NCBI GenBank assembly: GCA_026392265.1 | Contig: JAPLCL010000078.1 | Location: 1 to 7,073, forward strand | Direction of reading: 5' to 3' | DNA from: Actinomycetota bacterium | GTDB taxonomy: Bacteria > Actinomycetota > Thermoleophilia > UBA2241 | DNA: 7,073 nt | In this document: in pieces, positions 1-6,536 of the stretch | How the letters are laid out: each line of letters opens with the position of its first letter | Position numbering within the stretch: the stretch's first letter is position 1 | Notes under the pieces: generated by a model | Databases searched by the model: none | The model's input: only the letters and a program-made list of their open reading frames with translations | Told to the model about the DNA's origin: nothing | Position numbers and translations under genes: made by a program

Positions 1-388
1 CAGCCTGCGTGGCCTCGCTGCCCGAGTTAGCGAAGCGCACCTGCTCGATGCCGGGGACCGCCTGGACGATCTTGCGCCCCACCTCGTAGTCGAGCTCATG
101 GGGGAAGGTGTAGAGCATGCCACCCTGGCTGATCTGCGCGATGATCGCGTCGAGGATGGGCTTGGGCCGGTGGCCGAAGATCATCGGCCCGTAGCCGATG
201 CACCAGTCTATGTAGGCGTTGCCGTCCACGTCGAAGAAGTAGGCGCCTTCGCCGCGATCCATCACGATCGGGCGGGTGCCGATGAGGCGCGCATAGCTGG
301 ACTCGCCGCCCGAGACGACATCCTGGCACTTGGCGAACATCTCGCGGGTCTTGACGAGGTGATTGTCGTCGATGAGGTTGTCGTCCAT
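1..388 (-). CDS. Class III PLP aminotransferase, glutamate-1-semialdehyde 2,1-aminomutase-like (C-terminus outside window)
   Basis: The first 129 residues are visible and run off the left edge; full family members are about 430 residues. Seen: a fold-type I class III signature with RGEGAYFFDVDGN (about 45-57), YIDW and GYGPMIFGH (59-73), and the PLP-phosphate-binding motif FANSGSEAT (119-127). The catalytic lysine lies outside the window. The ATG at 388 is preceded by AAGGAG (plus positions 400-405) with an 11-base spacer. These N-terminal motifs match the GSA-aminomutase branch, which also includes transaminases and epimerases acting on beta-amino acids and other amines. Inference: beside a 2-oxoacid oxidoreductase and a CoA-transferase, with no heme genes visible, a catabolic transaminase is more likely than a tetrapyrrole enzyme. 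The exact substrate is unknown. It follows the CoA-transferase genes on the same strand after a 135-base gap, so it may be the last operon gene or have its own promoter. Confidence 0.88.
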   Translation of the reverse strand, partial: MDDNLIDDNHLVKTREMFAKCQDVVSGGESSYARLIGTRPIVMDRGEGAYFFDVDGNAYIDWCIGYGPMIFGHRPKPILDAIIAQISQGGMLYTFPHELDYEVGRKIVQAVPGIEQVRFANSGSEATQA

Positions 389-470
389 GGGGTTCTCGAC
401 TCCTTCACGAACGGCCGGGCGCGGCGCGGCGACCCACGGGTGTGGGGCCGGGTCCCCGGAGGGTCGTCAT

Positions 471-499
471 AGTGTACTCGATGAGGGAGGACGGGTGAA
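471..499 (-). promoter_or_regulatory. Candidate sigma70-type promoter for the aminotransferase gene
   Basis: On the minus strand, TTCACC (positions 499-494, 4 of 6 to the -35 consensus) is followed by exactly 17 bases and then TACACT (476-471, 4 of 6 to the -10 consensus). This would start a transcript near 464 and give a leader of about 75 bases before the ATG at 388. It lies in the 135-base gap between the CoA-transferase beta gene and the aminotransferase, the largest gap inside the minus-strand cluster. No convincing terminator was seen in the gap. This is motif matching only, so the promoter could be secondary or false. Confidence 0.35.
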
Positions 500-523
500 C
501 GTCAGGCGCCCGAGTCAGACCGG

Positions 524-1183
524 TCAGTACGCGTCCAGCTTCACTTCATCGGCCACCGTGTACGTCATCTCGGTGCAGGCGGCGATCTCCTCGAGCGTGT
601 GGCCGCAGGCCACCTCCTCGAGGGCGAAACCGCCCTCCGGCCGGCGCCGGAAGAGCGCCCGTTCGGTGATGATGACATCGCACTCGCCGGCGCCCGTCAG
701 CGGCAGCGTGCAGCGGGCGACCAGCTTTGCGGAGCCGTCCTTGGCACAATGCTCGGTGAGTACGTAGACGGTGCGCGCCCCGGCGACGAGGTCCATGGCG
801 CCGCCCATACCGATCTTCCTGCCCGGCATCTCGTAGTTGGCGATGTTGCCGTCGCCGTCCACCTGCAGGGTGCCGAGCATCGTCGCGGCGACGCGTCCGC
901 CGCGGATCATCGCGAACGAGGTCGCCGTGTCGAAGTAGCAGCCTCCGGGCAGCAGCGTGACGAAGAGATTGCCGGCGTTGCGGCGATCCGGGTCCTCGGT
1001 GCCGGGCGGCGAGACGGGGCCCACACCTGTGATCCCGTTCTCCGCCTGGATGACGACATCGATGCCCGCGGGGATGTAGTTGGCGACCAGCATGGGGATG
1101 CCGGCGCCGAGGTTGGTGACCTGCCCGTCCTCGAGCTCCCGAGCGGCGCGGGCGGCGATGTTGCAGCGGCAGTCGGGCGTCAT
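524..1183 (-). CDS. atoA: Family I CoA-transferase, beta subunit (AtoA/ScoB-like)
   Basis: A protein of 219 residues, the usual length for the B subunit of acetate/acetoacetate or succinyl-CoA:3-oxoacid CoA-transferases. Seen: NLGAGIPMLVANYIP (24-38), then the catalytic-glutamate motif QAENG with E48. Further on are LLPGGCYFDTATSFAMIRGG, GMGGAMDLVAGA and LPLTGAGECDVIIT, all typical of the family. The usual serine before the catalytic Glu (SENG) is alanine here. The family forms a glutamyl-CoA thioester and moves CoA between an acyl-CoA and a free acid. The ATG at 1183 overlaps the alpha-subunit stop by four bases (ATGA), which implies translational coupling. A weak GGGGTG lies five bases upstream (1189-1194). 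The open frame extends further upstream, but there it runs antiphase through the alpha gene and lacks family similarity. Donor and acceptor acids are not determinable. Confidence 0.93.
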   Translation of the reverse strand: MTPDCRCNIAARAARELEDGQVTNLGAGIPMLVANYIPAGIDVVIQAENGITGVGPVSPPGTEDPDRRNAGNLFVTLLPGGCYFDTATSFAMIRGGRVAATMLGTLQVDGDGNIANYEMPGRKIGMGGAMDLVAGARTVYVLTEHCAKDGSAKLVARCTLPLTGAGECDVIITERALFRRRPEGGFALEEVACGHTLEEIAACTEMTYTVADEVKLDAY

Positions 1184-1860
1184 CGCCGCACCCCGCAGTA
1201 GCTCACGTCGGCGCGCACGACGGCGTCCACGAAGACGCCCGGCGCGTGCACCTTCTCCGGGTCGAGCTCGCCGGCGCTGTAGGCGTGCTCGACCTCGGCG
1301 ATCACGTAGTCGGCGCAGGTCGCGACCGTGGTGTTGTAGTTGCGCGCCGTACCGCGAAAGCACAGGTTGCCGACGATGTCGCCGGCGTGTGCGCGCACGA
1401 ACGCGACGTCCGCGCGCACGGCCCTCTCCCACAGATAGGTGCGGCCGTTTACGGTCACTTTCTGGTGACCCTCTTCGACGGCCGTGCCGACACCGACGGG
1501 CGTGAGAAAGCCGCCAAGACCGGCGCCCCCGCAGCGCAGCATCTCGATAAGGTTGCCCTGGGGGACCCACTCCAGCTCGAGGTCCCCGGCCTCGACAGCC
1601 CGACCCACAGCCGGCGTGTAGCCGATGTGACAACAGTGCAGTTCACGCACCATCCCGGCCTTGACGAGCTCGACCACGCCATCGTCCCCGTAGCCGCCGT
1701 CGTTGGACCAGATCACGAGGTCGTGGACCGGCCGCGCCTTCAGCGCGCGGATGAGCGTGAGCGGCACCCCCTGACCGAGGAACCCCCCCAGGGCCAGGGT
1801 CATACCCGACTCTACGCGGGCCACTGCCTCTTCGATGGGGATCATCTTGTTGAGCGCCAT
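1180..1860 (-). CDS. atoD: Family I CoA-transferase, alpha subunit (AtoD/ScoA-like)
   Basis: A protein of 226 residues from the ATG at 1860. Seen: the glycine-rich GGFLGQGVP near residue 25, which is the CoA-binding loop region. Then come PQGNLIEMLRCGGAGLGGFLTPVGVGT, RADVAFVRAHAGDIVGNLCFRGTARN and a terminal GELDPEKVHAPGVFVD, in the family order. With the beta subunit it forms the heteromeric transferase. Start choice: an in-frame GTG at 1869 exists, but GAGGTG at 1867-1872 sits six bases before the ATG at 1860, so the ATG is preferred. The preceding beta-subunit (porB-like) gene stops at 1866-1868, leaving only five bases between stop and start. Inference: the transferase recycles or activates the acyl-CoA handled by the upstream oxidoreductase. 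Confidence 0.92.
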   Translation of the reverse strand: MALNKMIPIEEAVARVESGMTLALGGFLGQGVPLTLIRALKARPVHDLVIWSNDGGYGDDGVVELVKAGMVRELHCCHIGYTPAVGRAVEAGDLELEWVPQGNLIEMLRCGGAGLGGFLTPVGVGTAVEEGHQKVTVNGRTYLWERAVRADVAFVRAHAGDIVGNLCFRGTARNYNTTVATCADYVIAEVEHAYSAGELDPEKVHAPGVFVDAVVRADVSYCGVRR

Positions 1861-1865
1861 GTCGA

Positions 1866-3107
1866 TCACCTCACGGTCGGCGGTGTGTCGGGGTCGGGTC
1901 GCATCTCAGCCTTCGGCTCCTGCTCAGCCTGCGGCTCCGGGCACTCGCCCACGAACGGCTCCACGTCGACGACGGCGTCCAGGCGGGCGATGCCGCGTGC
2001 CACGCGCTCTGCGGTCGCCTCGTCGGCGTCGACGCCCAGGGTGATGTACGTGTGGGCGCGGTCGGGCAGGTGGCGGACGACCACGGTCTCGATGTTGACG
2101 CCGCGGCGCGAGACCTGCCCGGCGACGCGCGCCAGCACGGACGGCCTGTCCTCCACCAGCACGCGCAGCCAGAGATGCCCCGCGTCGCCGGTCACCGAGA
2201 CGTCGGTAGTGGGGAAGTTCGCGGCCAGCGCCTCGAGCCGCGCCCACTTCTCTTTTGTGGCGGTGCGCGCAGCCTCCACGTCGAACGCCACCCCTGCAAA
2301 CCGTTTCTGCCGCGCGAGATAGTCCTCGAGCGGGGTCCCGTCCGCGCGGGCATTGATGCGGTACCGGCGTCCGTTGAACACCTCGTAGAGCGGGAACACC
2401 CCGCAGGCGACGGCGAGCCGGGACAGCTCCACCGTGTCGGCGGGCTCCGACTTCCAGCCCGCGGGGCAGGGAGACAGGAGGAGCAGAAAGCGAAAACCGC
2501 GGGTCGTCTGAGCCACGGCCAGCTTGCGCATGAAGTCGTCGTGGTGCGCCAGCGACAGCGTGGCCGCATAGGGCACCCCGTGTGCCGCCATGATCGCCAT
2601 CACGTCCTTCTTCGGCTCGGGCTTTCCCGCGGGCGTGGTGGTCGTCCGCGCGCCGGCGGGGGTCGCGCTGCTGCGCTGACCGCCGGTGTTGCCGTAGATC
2701 TCGTTGTCGTAGCACACGTAGATGACGTCCTCGTTGCGCTCTGCCGCCGCGGAGAGAGTCGCCATCCCGATGTCGTAGGTGCCGCCGTCTCCGGCCCAGC
2801 AGATCGTAGGGTCGGGCTCGTCGTTCAGCTCGTGGACACGACTCACGCCGGTGGCCACGGCCGGCGAGCTGGCGAACGTGCTGCCAACAGCCGGCACGCC
2901 GTAGGCGCTGTCGGGAAACGCTCCCGGCGTGGCCACCGCGCAGCACGCCGGTACCACCAGCGTGAGCATGCCGCCGTGAAGGGCCTGATCGAGCCACTGC
3001 AGGCCCAGAGACATGCCGCAGCCCGCGCAGGCGCTGTTGCCGGGGCGCCACAGCGGCTCGCTGCGCGTGACCACGGCGCCCGCGCCCTGGGCCGGATCGT
3101 CAGCCAT
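1866..3107 (-). CDS. porB: 2-oxoacid:ferredoxin oxidoreductase beta subunit (PorB-like) with C-terminal ACT domain
   Basis: A protein of 413 residues; ordinary beta subunits are about 300. Residues about 20-300 form the TPP-binding module. CAGC (C27, C30), C55 and C214 (in SPCPAGW) match the four ligands expected for the proximal 4Fe-4S cluster. GDGG (106-109) through N135 is the TPP/Mg motif, followed by YGNTGGQRSSATPAGA. With the alpha subunit it decarboxylates a 2-oxoacid to acyl-CoA and reduces an electron carrier. Residues about 311-387 look like an ACT domain of the IlvH type (LWLRVLVEDRPSVLARVAG, then RRGVNIETVVV), and a charged Pro/Glu tail follows. The start at 3107 is chosen because GGGAGGG lies just upstream and the ATG overlaps the alpha stop as TGATG. 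The 13 additional upstream in-frame codons overlap the alpha gene and show no family signature. Substrate (pyruvate, branched-chain or aryl 2-oxoacid) is unresolved. Confidence 0.93.
   Translation of the reverse strand: MADDPAQGAGAVVTRSEPLWRPGNSACAGCGMSLGLQWLDQALHGGMLTLVVPACCAVATPGAFPDSAYGVPAVGSTFASSPAVATGVSRVHELNDEPDPTICWAGDGGTYDIGMATLSAAAERNEDVIYVCYDNEIYGNTGGQRSSATPAGARTTTTPAGKPEPKKDVMAIMAAHGVPYAATLSLAHHDDFMRKLAVAQTTRGFRFLLLLSPCPAGWKSEPADTVELSRLAVACGVFPLYEVFNGRRYRINARADGTPLEDYLARQKRFAGVAFDVEAARTATKEKWARLEALAANFPTTDVSVTGDAGHLWLRVLVEDRPSVLARVAGQVSRRGVNIETVVVRHLPDRAHTYITLGVDADEATAERVARGIARLDAVVDVEPFVGECPEPQAEQEPKAEMRPDPDTPPTVR
1867..1872 (-). promoter_or_regulatory. Ribosome binding site deciding the atoD-like start
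   Basis: GAGGTG on the minus strand, six bases upstream of the ATG at 1860 and overlapping the stop codon of the beta-subunit gene. It makes the in-frame GTG at 1869 unlikely as the main start, because that GTG lies within the site. Confidence 0.6.
1905..1938 (-). repeat. Two-copy 18-base tandem repeat in the tail of the beta subunit
   Basis: Plus-strand positions 1905-1920 and 1923-1938 are identical at 15 of 16 bases with a period of 18. On the coding strand they give the hexapeptides EPQAEQ and EPKAEM in the charged linker-like tail after the ACT domain. This looks like a small in-frame duplication and probably carries no regulatory meaning. Confidence 0.7.
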
Positions 3108-4237
3108 CACCCTCCCTCTTCGAAGAACACAGGGGGGCCGGCGCACTCACGCGCGGCCAGGTCGTCCACGATGGCGTCGATCACCGCGTGCGGCACATCC
3201 GTGCCGCCGAGGCCCACGATGTAATCCTGGACCAGGACGTCTGAGCGCCCCGCGAGACTGGCGACGACCTCGGCCCAGAAGATCCCTCCGGAACCCGGCG
3301 AGTGGTTGCGGTCCAGCACCGCCACGCGGCGCGCCGAACCGAGCGCCCGCACGAGCTCGTCCCGCAGGAAGGGGCGAAACAGCTTGGCCCGCACGAGGCC
3401 CACGCGCTCGCCACGGGCGCGTCGGGCCTCCACCACGTGCATCGCCGTGCGCGCCATGGTGTTGCAGGCGACGATCACGAGGTCCGCATCGTCCGTACAG
3501 GCGGCGGGGAAGGCCCCGGCGGGCCGCCGCCCGAAAACGGTCTCGAACTCGTCAAGCACCCCCTCCATGACGTGCGGCACAGCCTGCATGGCGTGCTCGA
3601 TGTCCTCGCGCTGGCGCTGGGTGTCGCGCGGCCACGTCAGCCCGCCGTAGATCCGCGGGTGGTCCCGCCTGATACGGTGGGGAAGGTCGAGGGGCGGCAA
3701 GAAGGCATCGACCTGCGTCTGGTCCGGAAGGTCGACGTCCATCAGGGCGTGAGAGAGCACAAAGCCGTCCTGCGCGACGAGAGCCGGGAGCAGGACGCGG
3801 GGGTCCTCGGCGACGCGAAAGGCGACCAGGATGGTGTCCACGAGGTCCTGGTGCGACTCGCAGTAGAACTGCAGCATGGCGGCGTCCCGGAGCGCCAGGC
3901 TGTCCCCCTGATCAACCCAGATGTTCCAGGGAGGGCCGATGGTGCGGTTGGCGGCGACCAGGACGATGGGCAGGCGATAGTAGCCGGCCGCGAACACGTT
4001 TTCGGTCATGTAGAGCAGCCCGTTGGCGGCGCTCGCCGTGTAGGCGCGGGCGCCGGCGATGGACGCCCCGATGCAGACTCCCATGGCGCTGTGCTCGGAC
4101 TCCACCGTCACCACGGCGCCCTTGGTGAAGGGGTAGGCCGTGAGGCTCTCCATGATCTCCGTCTGCGGCGTGATGGGGTACACACCGCTGCAGCAGCCGC
4201 GGGCCACGCGGTTGGCCTCGCCGGCGGCTGCCAGCAT
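3107..4237 (-). CDS. porA: 2-oxoacid:ferredoxin oxidoreductase alpha subunit (PorA-like)
   Basis: A protein of 376 residues from the first available ATG; family members are near 380-400. Seen: GVYPITPQTEIMESL (18-32), the domain I element that contacts TPP. Then VESEHSAMG (45-53), TASAANGLLYMTE (67-79) and GPPWNIWVDQGDS (101-113). A C-terminal domain runs from about residue 250 (LVIVACNTMARTA, DRNHSPGSGGIFWAEV). It pairs with the beta subunit to form the active site and overlaps its start by one base (TGATG). The oddity is at the N-terminus. The family normally opens with a Gly-Asn-x-Ala motif about 25-30 residues before YPITP. That motif (LLTGNQAAGA) is encoded upstream of this ATG, after an in-frame TAG, with no standard start codon in between. 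Either the annotated start yields a shortened protein, or initiation or readthrough is non-standard, or the junction contains a sequence error. Only a weak AGGGG lies before the ATG. Confidence 0.9.
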   Translation of the reverse strand: MLAAAGEANRVARGCCSGVYPITPQTEIMESLTAYPFTKGAVVTVESEHSAMGVCIGASIAGARAYTASAANGLLYMTENVFAAGYYRLPIVLVAANRTIGPPWNIWVDQGDSLALRDAAMLQFYCESHQDLVDTILVAFRVAEDPRVLLPALVAQDGFVLSHALMDVDLPDQTQVDAFLPPLDLPHRIRRDHPRIYGGLTWPRDTQRQREDIEHAMQAVPHVMEGVLDEFETVFGRRPAGAFPAACTDDADLVIVACNTMARTAMHVVEARRARGERVGLVRAKLFRPFLRDELVRALGSARRVAVLDRNHSPGSGGIFWAEVVASLAGRSDVLVQDYIVGLGGTDVPHAVIDAIVDDLAARECAGPPVFFEEGG

Positions 4238-4279
4238 GGCCCCTGCGGCCTGGTTCCCGGTGAGGAGCGCTCGTGGCTA
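4238..4279 (-). other. In-frame amber codon followed by start-less conserved alpha-subunit N-terminus
   Basis: Reading toward decreasing coordinates, the gamma fusion ends with TAG at 4279-4277. The next 13 codons (4276-4238), in the same frame, encode PRALLTGNQAAGA and lead directly into the alpha ATG at 4237. None of these codons is ATG, GTG, TTG or CTG. The GNQAAG part corresponds to the conserved N-terminal motif of alpha subunits, so the stretch looks like real coding sequence. The other four visible stops in the operon (at 524, 1180, 1866 and 3107) are all TGA. Confidence 0.7.
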
Positions 4280-6433
4280 GATGACGCAGAGGTCGCAGCC
4301 CGTGCAGGCGCCGCAAGAGAAGCAGCGAGAGGCCTCCGCCGTCAGGGGGTCATGACCGGACCGCTGCGCGAACCCACGGCGCACTTCCGCGAAGTCGCGG
4401 CGGCGCAGGCGGGGCGCCGCAAGCGAGACCGGCTCCGGGGGGATCCGCGGAAATGCCCTGAGATGGACGGTCTCGGGGCCGGCGAGCGGCGCGTCTTCCG
4501 GCCGCTCGGCGATGGGGCCGGCGGGTCGCGGACGCTCGGCAGCAAGCGACCCTGCTTCTCTGTCTCCCTCCGCGCCGGCGAGCGCGGCGTGGATGGCCAA
4601 GGCAGCGTGCCGGCCGCTACCGATGGCCGCCGATACCGTGCCCTCGCCGCCGGCGAGATCGCCGCAGACGTAGACCGCCGCAGAGGCGCCCCCCACGGAC
4701 ATTGGACCGCGGAACGGCGCGACCGGCGCGACCGGCGGCGGGAACAGTGAAAGATCGCCATCCTGACCCACGGCGAGCAGCAAGCGGTCGCACGACACCT
4801 CGACGAGCGCCTCGTCGCCGTCGACGCCAGTCGGGCACGGCCGCCCGCTCTCGTCCGGTTCGCCGAGTACCATGCGCCGGCACACCAGGCTGGTCCGCCC
4901 GTCGCGCACGCAGAGGCCCGCCGGCGAGAGCAGCTCCTCGATCACCACGCCTTCCGCGAGCGCCTCATCGACTTCCTCGGCGATGGCCGGCATCTCGGCG
5001 CGCGTCCGCCGATATACGACGCGCACGTCGCGCGCCCCGAGCCGCACGGCGGTGCGGGCCGCATCCACGGCCGTGTTGCCGCCGCCGACGATCACGACCG
5101 CTGCTCCGCTCAGATCCTCGGCGGCGGCATGCGTGTGCGCCAGGAACTCCAGACCTTGTTCGACGACGCCGGCCATCGCGCCGGGTACGTCCAGGGCGCG
5201 CAGGCTCTGCTGCCCCGTTGCCACCAGCACGGCGGAGTATTCACGCGCCACGCGCCGGAGTCCGGCGCGGTCGACCGGCTGTCCGGTACGCACCTCGACG
5301 CCGTGGTCCAGGATGAACTCGATCTCGCGCTCCAGCACAACGCGCGGCAGCCGGTACTCCGGGATGCCCCCACGAAGTAGGCCACCGAGCTCGGGCGCGG
5401 CTTCGATGACGGTGACCGGATGGCCAAGCCGCGCCAGATGATAGGCGCCGGAAAGCCCGGCCGGCCCCGCGCCGACCACGGCCACGGGGGCGCCACCGGA
5501 AGGCCGCTGAGGACGCGGCCAGGCGGCGCACTCTGCGAGTGCGCGCTCGATATCGCGCACGTCCACCGCGCCGTCGAGCTCGCGCCGGTTGCACGCGTCC
5601 ATACACGGCGCCGGACAGACGCGGCCGCAGGTACCGGGGAACGGCGAAGTCTCCAGGAGGATCGCCAAGGCCCGGCCATCGTCGCCGGCGGCCGCGGCCT
5701 GCACGAAGCCGCGCACGTCGTTACCGGCCGGGCAGGAGTCGTTACAGAGCGGACGGAGCTCGCGTGAGTGAGGCAGCCGGGAAGCCCAGGCGCCCGTGTG
5801 CGTGCTGGGCCGGGCGCCCACGCGCTCGTCCAGAAAGCTCATGCTCGCGTGCTGCTCCGCGAGCACGGGTTGCGCGATCTCCCCGGGTTCCTCGGTGGTG
5901 ACGACCTCTGCGAACGCGGCGCGCGCCGCCGCCACGTTGGCGCCACCGAAGCCGGCGTCGCCCAGCGCCCCCTCCGCAGCGGCGATCTCCATTCCGAGCA
6001 CGCGCGCCATGGCGCCGAGCAGGGCCGTGTTGACGATGGGCACCGCCTGCGTGCCCAGGCCGTGGGCGACGGCGATCGCATTGGCGTCGACCGTCGCGAC
6101 CCTGCGCCCGGGGAACACGCCGGCGAAGGTCTCTGGTGGCTGGCCGGTATTGATGACGATCCACCCACCCGAGCGTTCGCCCGCCGCCACCGCCGGCGAC
6201 ACGAGTGAAGGGTCGACGATGATCACGTGGTCGGGGGTGGCGATGGCGCCGTACACGTCGATCTCGCGTTCGTCGACGCGCACGTAGGCCTGTACCGGCG
6301 CCCCGGTGCGCTCGGCGCCGTAGATGCCGAAAGCCTGTACGTGAAGGCCGCGCCGGTAGTACGCGCCGGCGATCAGCTTGGCCAAGGTCACGCCGCCGCG
6401 ACCGCCGCGACCGTGGATGACGAACTCGATCAT
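4277..6433 (-). CDS. Fusion of 2-oxoacid oxidoreductase gamma subunit with GltD-like FAD/NAD(P)H oxidoreductase and C-terminal Cys cluster
   Basis: A protein of 718 residues with two modules. Residues 1-180 are the gamma (PorG-like) domain: FVIHGRGGRGGVTLAKLIAGA (4-24), then FGIYGAERTGAPVQAYVRV (35-53) and VPIVNTALLGA. Residues about 220-620 resemble the glutamate-synthase small subunit. Fe-S cysteines are C230, C234, C269, C273, C277 and C281. The FAD motif is GAGPAG (321-326) with VIEA. The NAD(P) motif is VGGGNTAVDAA (449-459) followed by VYRRTRAEMP, whose arginines suggest NADPH. GDLAGGEGTVSAAIGSG (591-607) closes the flavin site. After a Pro-rich linker the chain ends with CFSCGACTGCDLC (C704, C707, C710, C713, C716). 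Inference: it carries electrons between the alpha/beta core and NAD(P)H, replacing a separate ferredoxin-like delta subunit. The ATG at 6433 has a modest GGTGAG (6442-6447) eight bases upstream. It is the first operon gene. Confidence 0.92.
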   Translation of the reverse strand: MIEFVIHGRGGRGGVTLAKLIAGAYYRRGLHVQAFGIYGAERTGAPVQAYVRVDEREIDVYGAIATPDHVIIVDPSLVSPAVAAGERSGGWIVINTGQPPETFAGVFPGRRVATVDANAIAVAHGLGTQAVPIVNTALLGAMARVLGMEIAAAEGALGDAGFGGANVAAARAAFAEVVTTEEPGEIAQPVLAEQHASMSFLDERVGARPSTHTGAWASRLPHSRELRPLCNDSCPAGNDVRGFVQAAAAGDDGRALAILLETSPFPGTCGRVCPAPCMDACNRRELDGAVDVRDIERALAECAAWPRPQRPSGGAPVAVVGAGPAGLSGAYHLARLGHPVTVIEAAPELGGLLRGGIPEYRLPRVVLEREIEFILDHGVEVRTGQPVDRAGLRRVAREYSAVLVATGQQSLRALDVPGAMAGVVEQGLEFLAHTHAAAEDLSGAAVVIVGGGNTAVDAARTAVRLGARDVRVVYRRTRAEMPAIAEEVDEALAEGVVIEELLSPAGLCVRDGRTSLVCRRMVLGEPDESGRPCPTGVDGDEALVEVSCDRLLLAVGQDGDLSLFPPPVAPVAPFRGPMSVGGASAAVYVCGDLAGGEGTVSAAIGSGRHAALAIHAALAGAEGDREAGSLAAERPRPAGPIAERPEDAPLAGPETVHLRAFPRIPPEPVSLAAPRLRRRDFAEVRRGFAQRSGHDPLTAEASRCFSCGACTGCDLCVI

Positions 6434-6498
6434 CGGAGGGACTCACCGTCGCTGAATGCGAGCGCTGTCACTACACGTCTCCCCTTGACAGGTTCCCA

Positions 6499-6504
6499 TA
6501 TAAT
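6499..6504 (+). promoter_or_regulatory. Candidate -10 element for the GntR regulator
   Basis: A perfect TATAAT in an AT-rich island within otherwise GC-rich DNA, giving a start near 6511 and a leader of about 70 bases to the ATG at 6582. A TTGACA at 6485-6490 is only eight bases upstream, too close to serve as its -35, and no good hexamer lies 16-18 bases upstream. It could work with an activator, or it may be chance. Confidence 0.35.
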
Positions 6505-6507
6505 GAA

Positions 6508-6536
6508 AGAGTAAGTCATTCACGCAATGGGGTCAA
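6508..6536 (-). promoter_or_regulatory. Candidate promoter for the oxidoreductase/CoA-transferase operon
   Basis: On the minus strand, TTGACC (6536-6531, 5 of 6 to the -35 consensus), a 17-base spacer, then TACTCT (6513-6508, 3 of 6 to the -10 consensus but keeping the key A2 and T6). Transcription would start near 6501, giving a leader of about 67 bases to the ATG at 6433. The element overlaps the nested inverted repeats, so a dimeric regulator bound there would block it. Confidence 0.4.

Noticed and set aside
389..523. Rho-independent terminator after the CoA-transferase beta gene
   Set aside because: Only short GC-rich stems (such as GGGG/CCCC) without a following T-run were found, so no terminator is claimed.
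1184..1633. N-terminal extension of the CoA-transferase beta subunit to 369 residues
   Set aside because: The extra 150 residues are Arg-rich and out of frame with the alpha subunit they overlap. The ATG at 1183 gives the normal family length and a coupled ATGA junction.
3108..3146. Beta-subunit start 13 codons upstream of 3107
   Set aside because: It would overlap the alpha gene by about 40 bases, has no family similarity, and lies upstream of the strong GGGAGGG site that serves the ATG at 3107.
4277..4279. TAG as a pyrrolysine codon
   Set aside because: No pyl genes or downstream pyrrolysine-type context are visible in the window, and a single TAG is not enough. It is kept only as one of several explanations for the junction.
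1246..4750. Long plus-strand open frames (for example 1246-2322, 2052-3224 and 3302-4750) opposite the oxidoreductase and CoA-transferase genes
   Set aside because: High GC depletes stop codons on the antisense strand. The predicted proteins are low-complexity Arg/Gly/Ala/His-rich with no recognisable motif, while the minus-strand frames show full family signatures.
6485..6504. TTGACA and TATAAT read as one strong plus-strand promoter
   Set aside because: The hexamers are separated by only eight bases, far from the 16-18 needed. They cannot act together as a standard sigma70 promoter.
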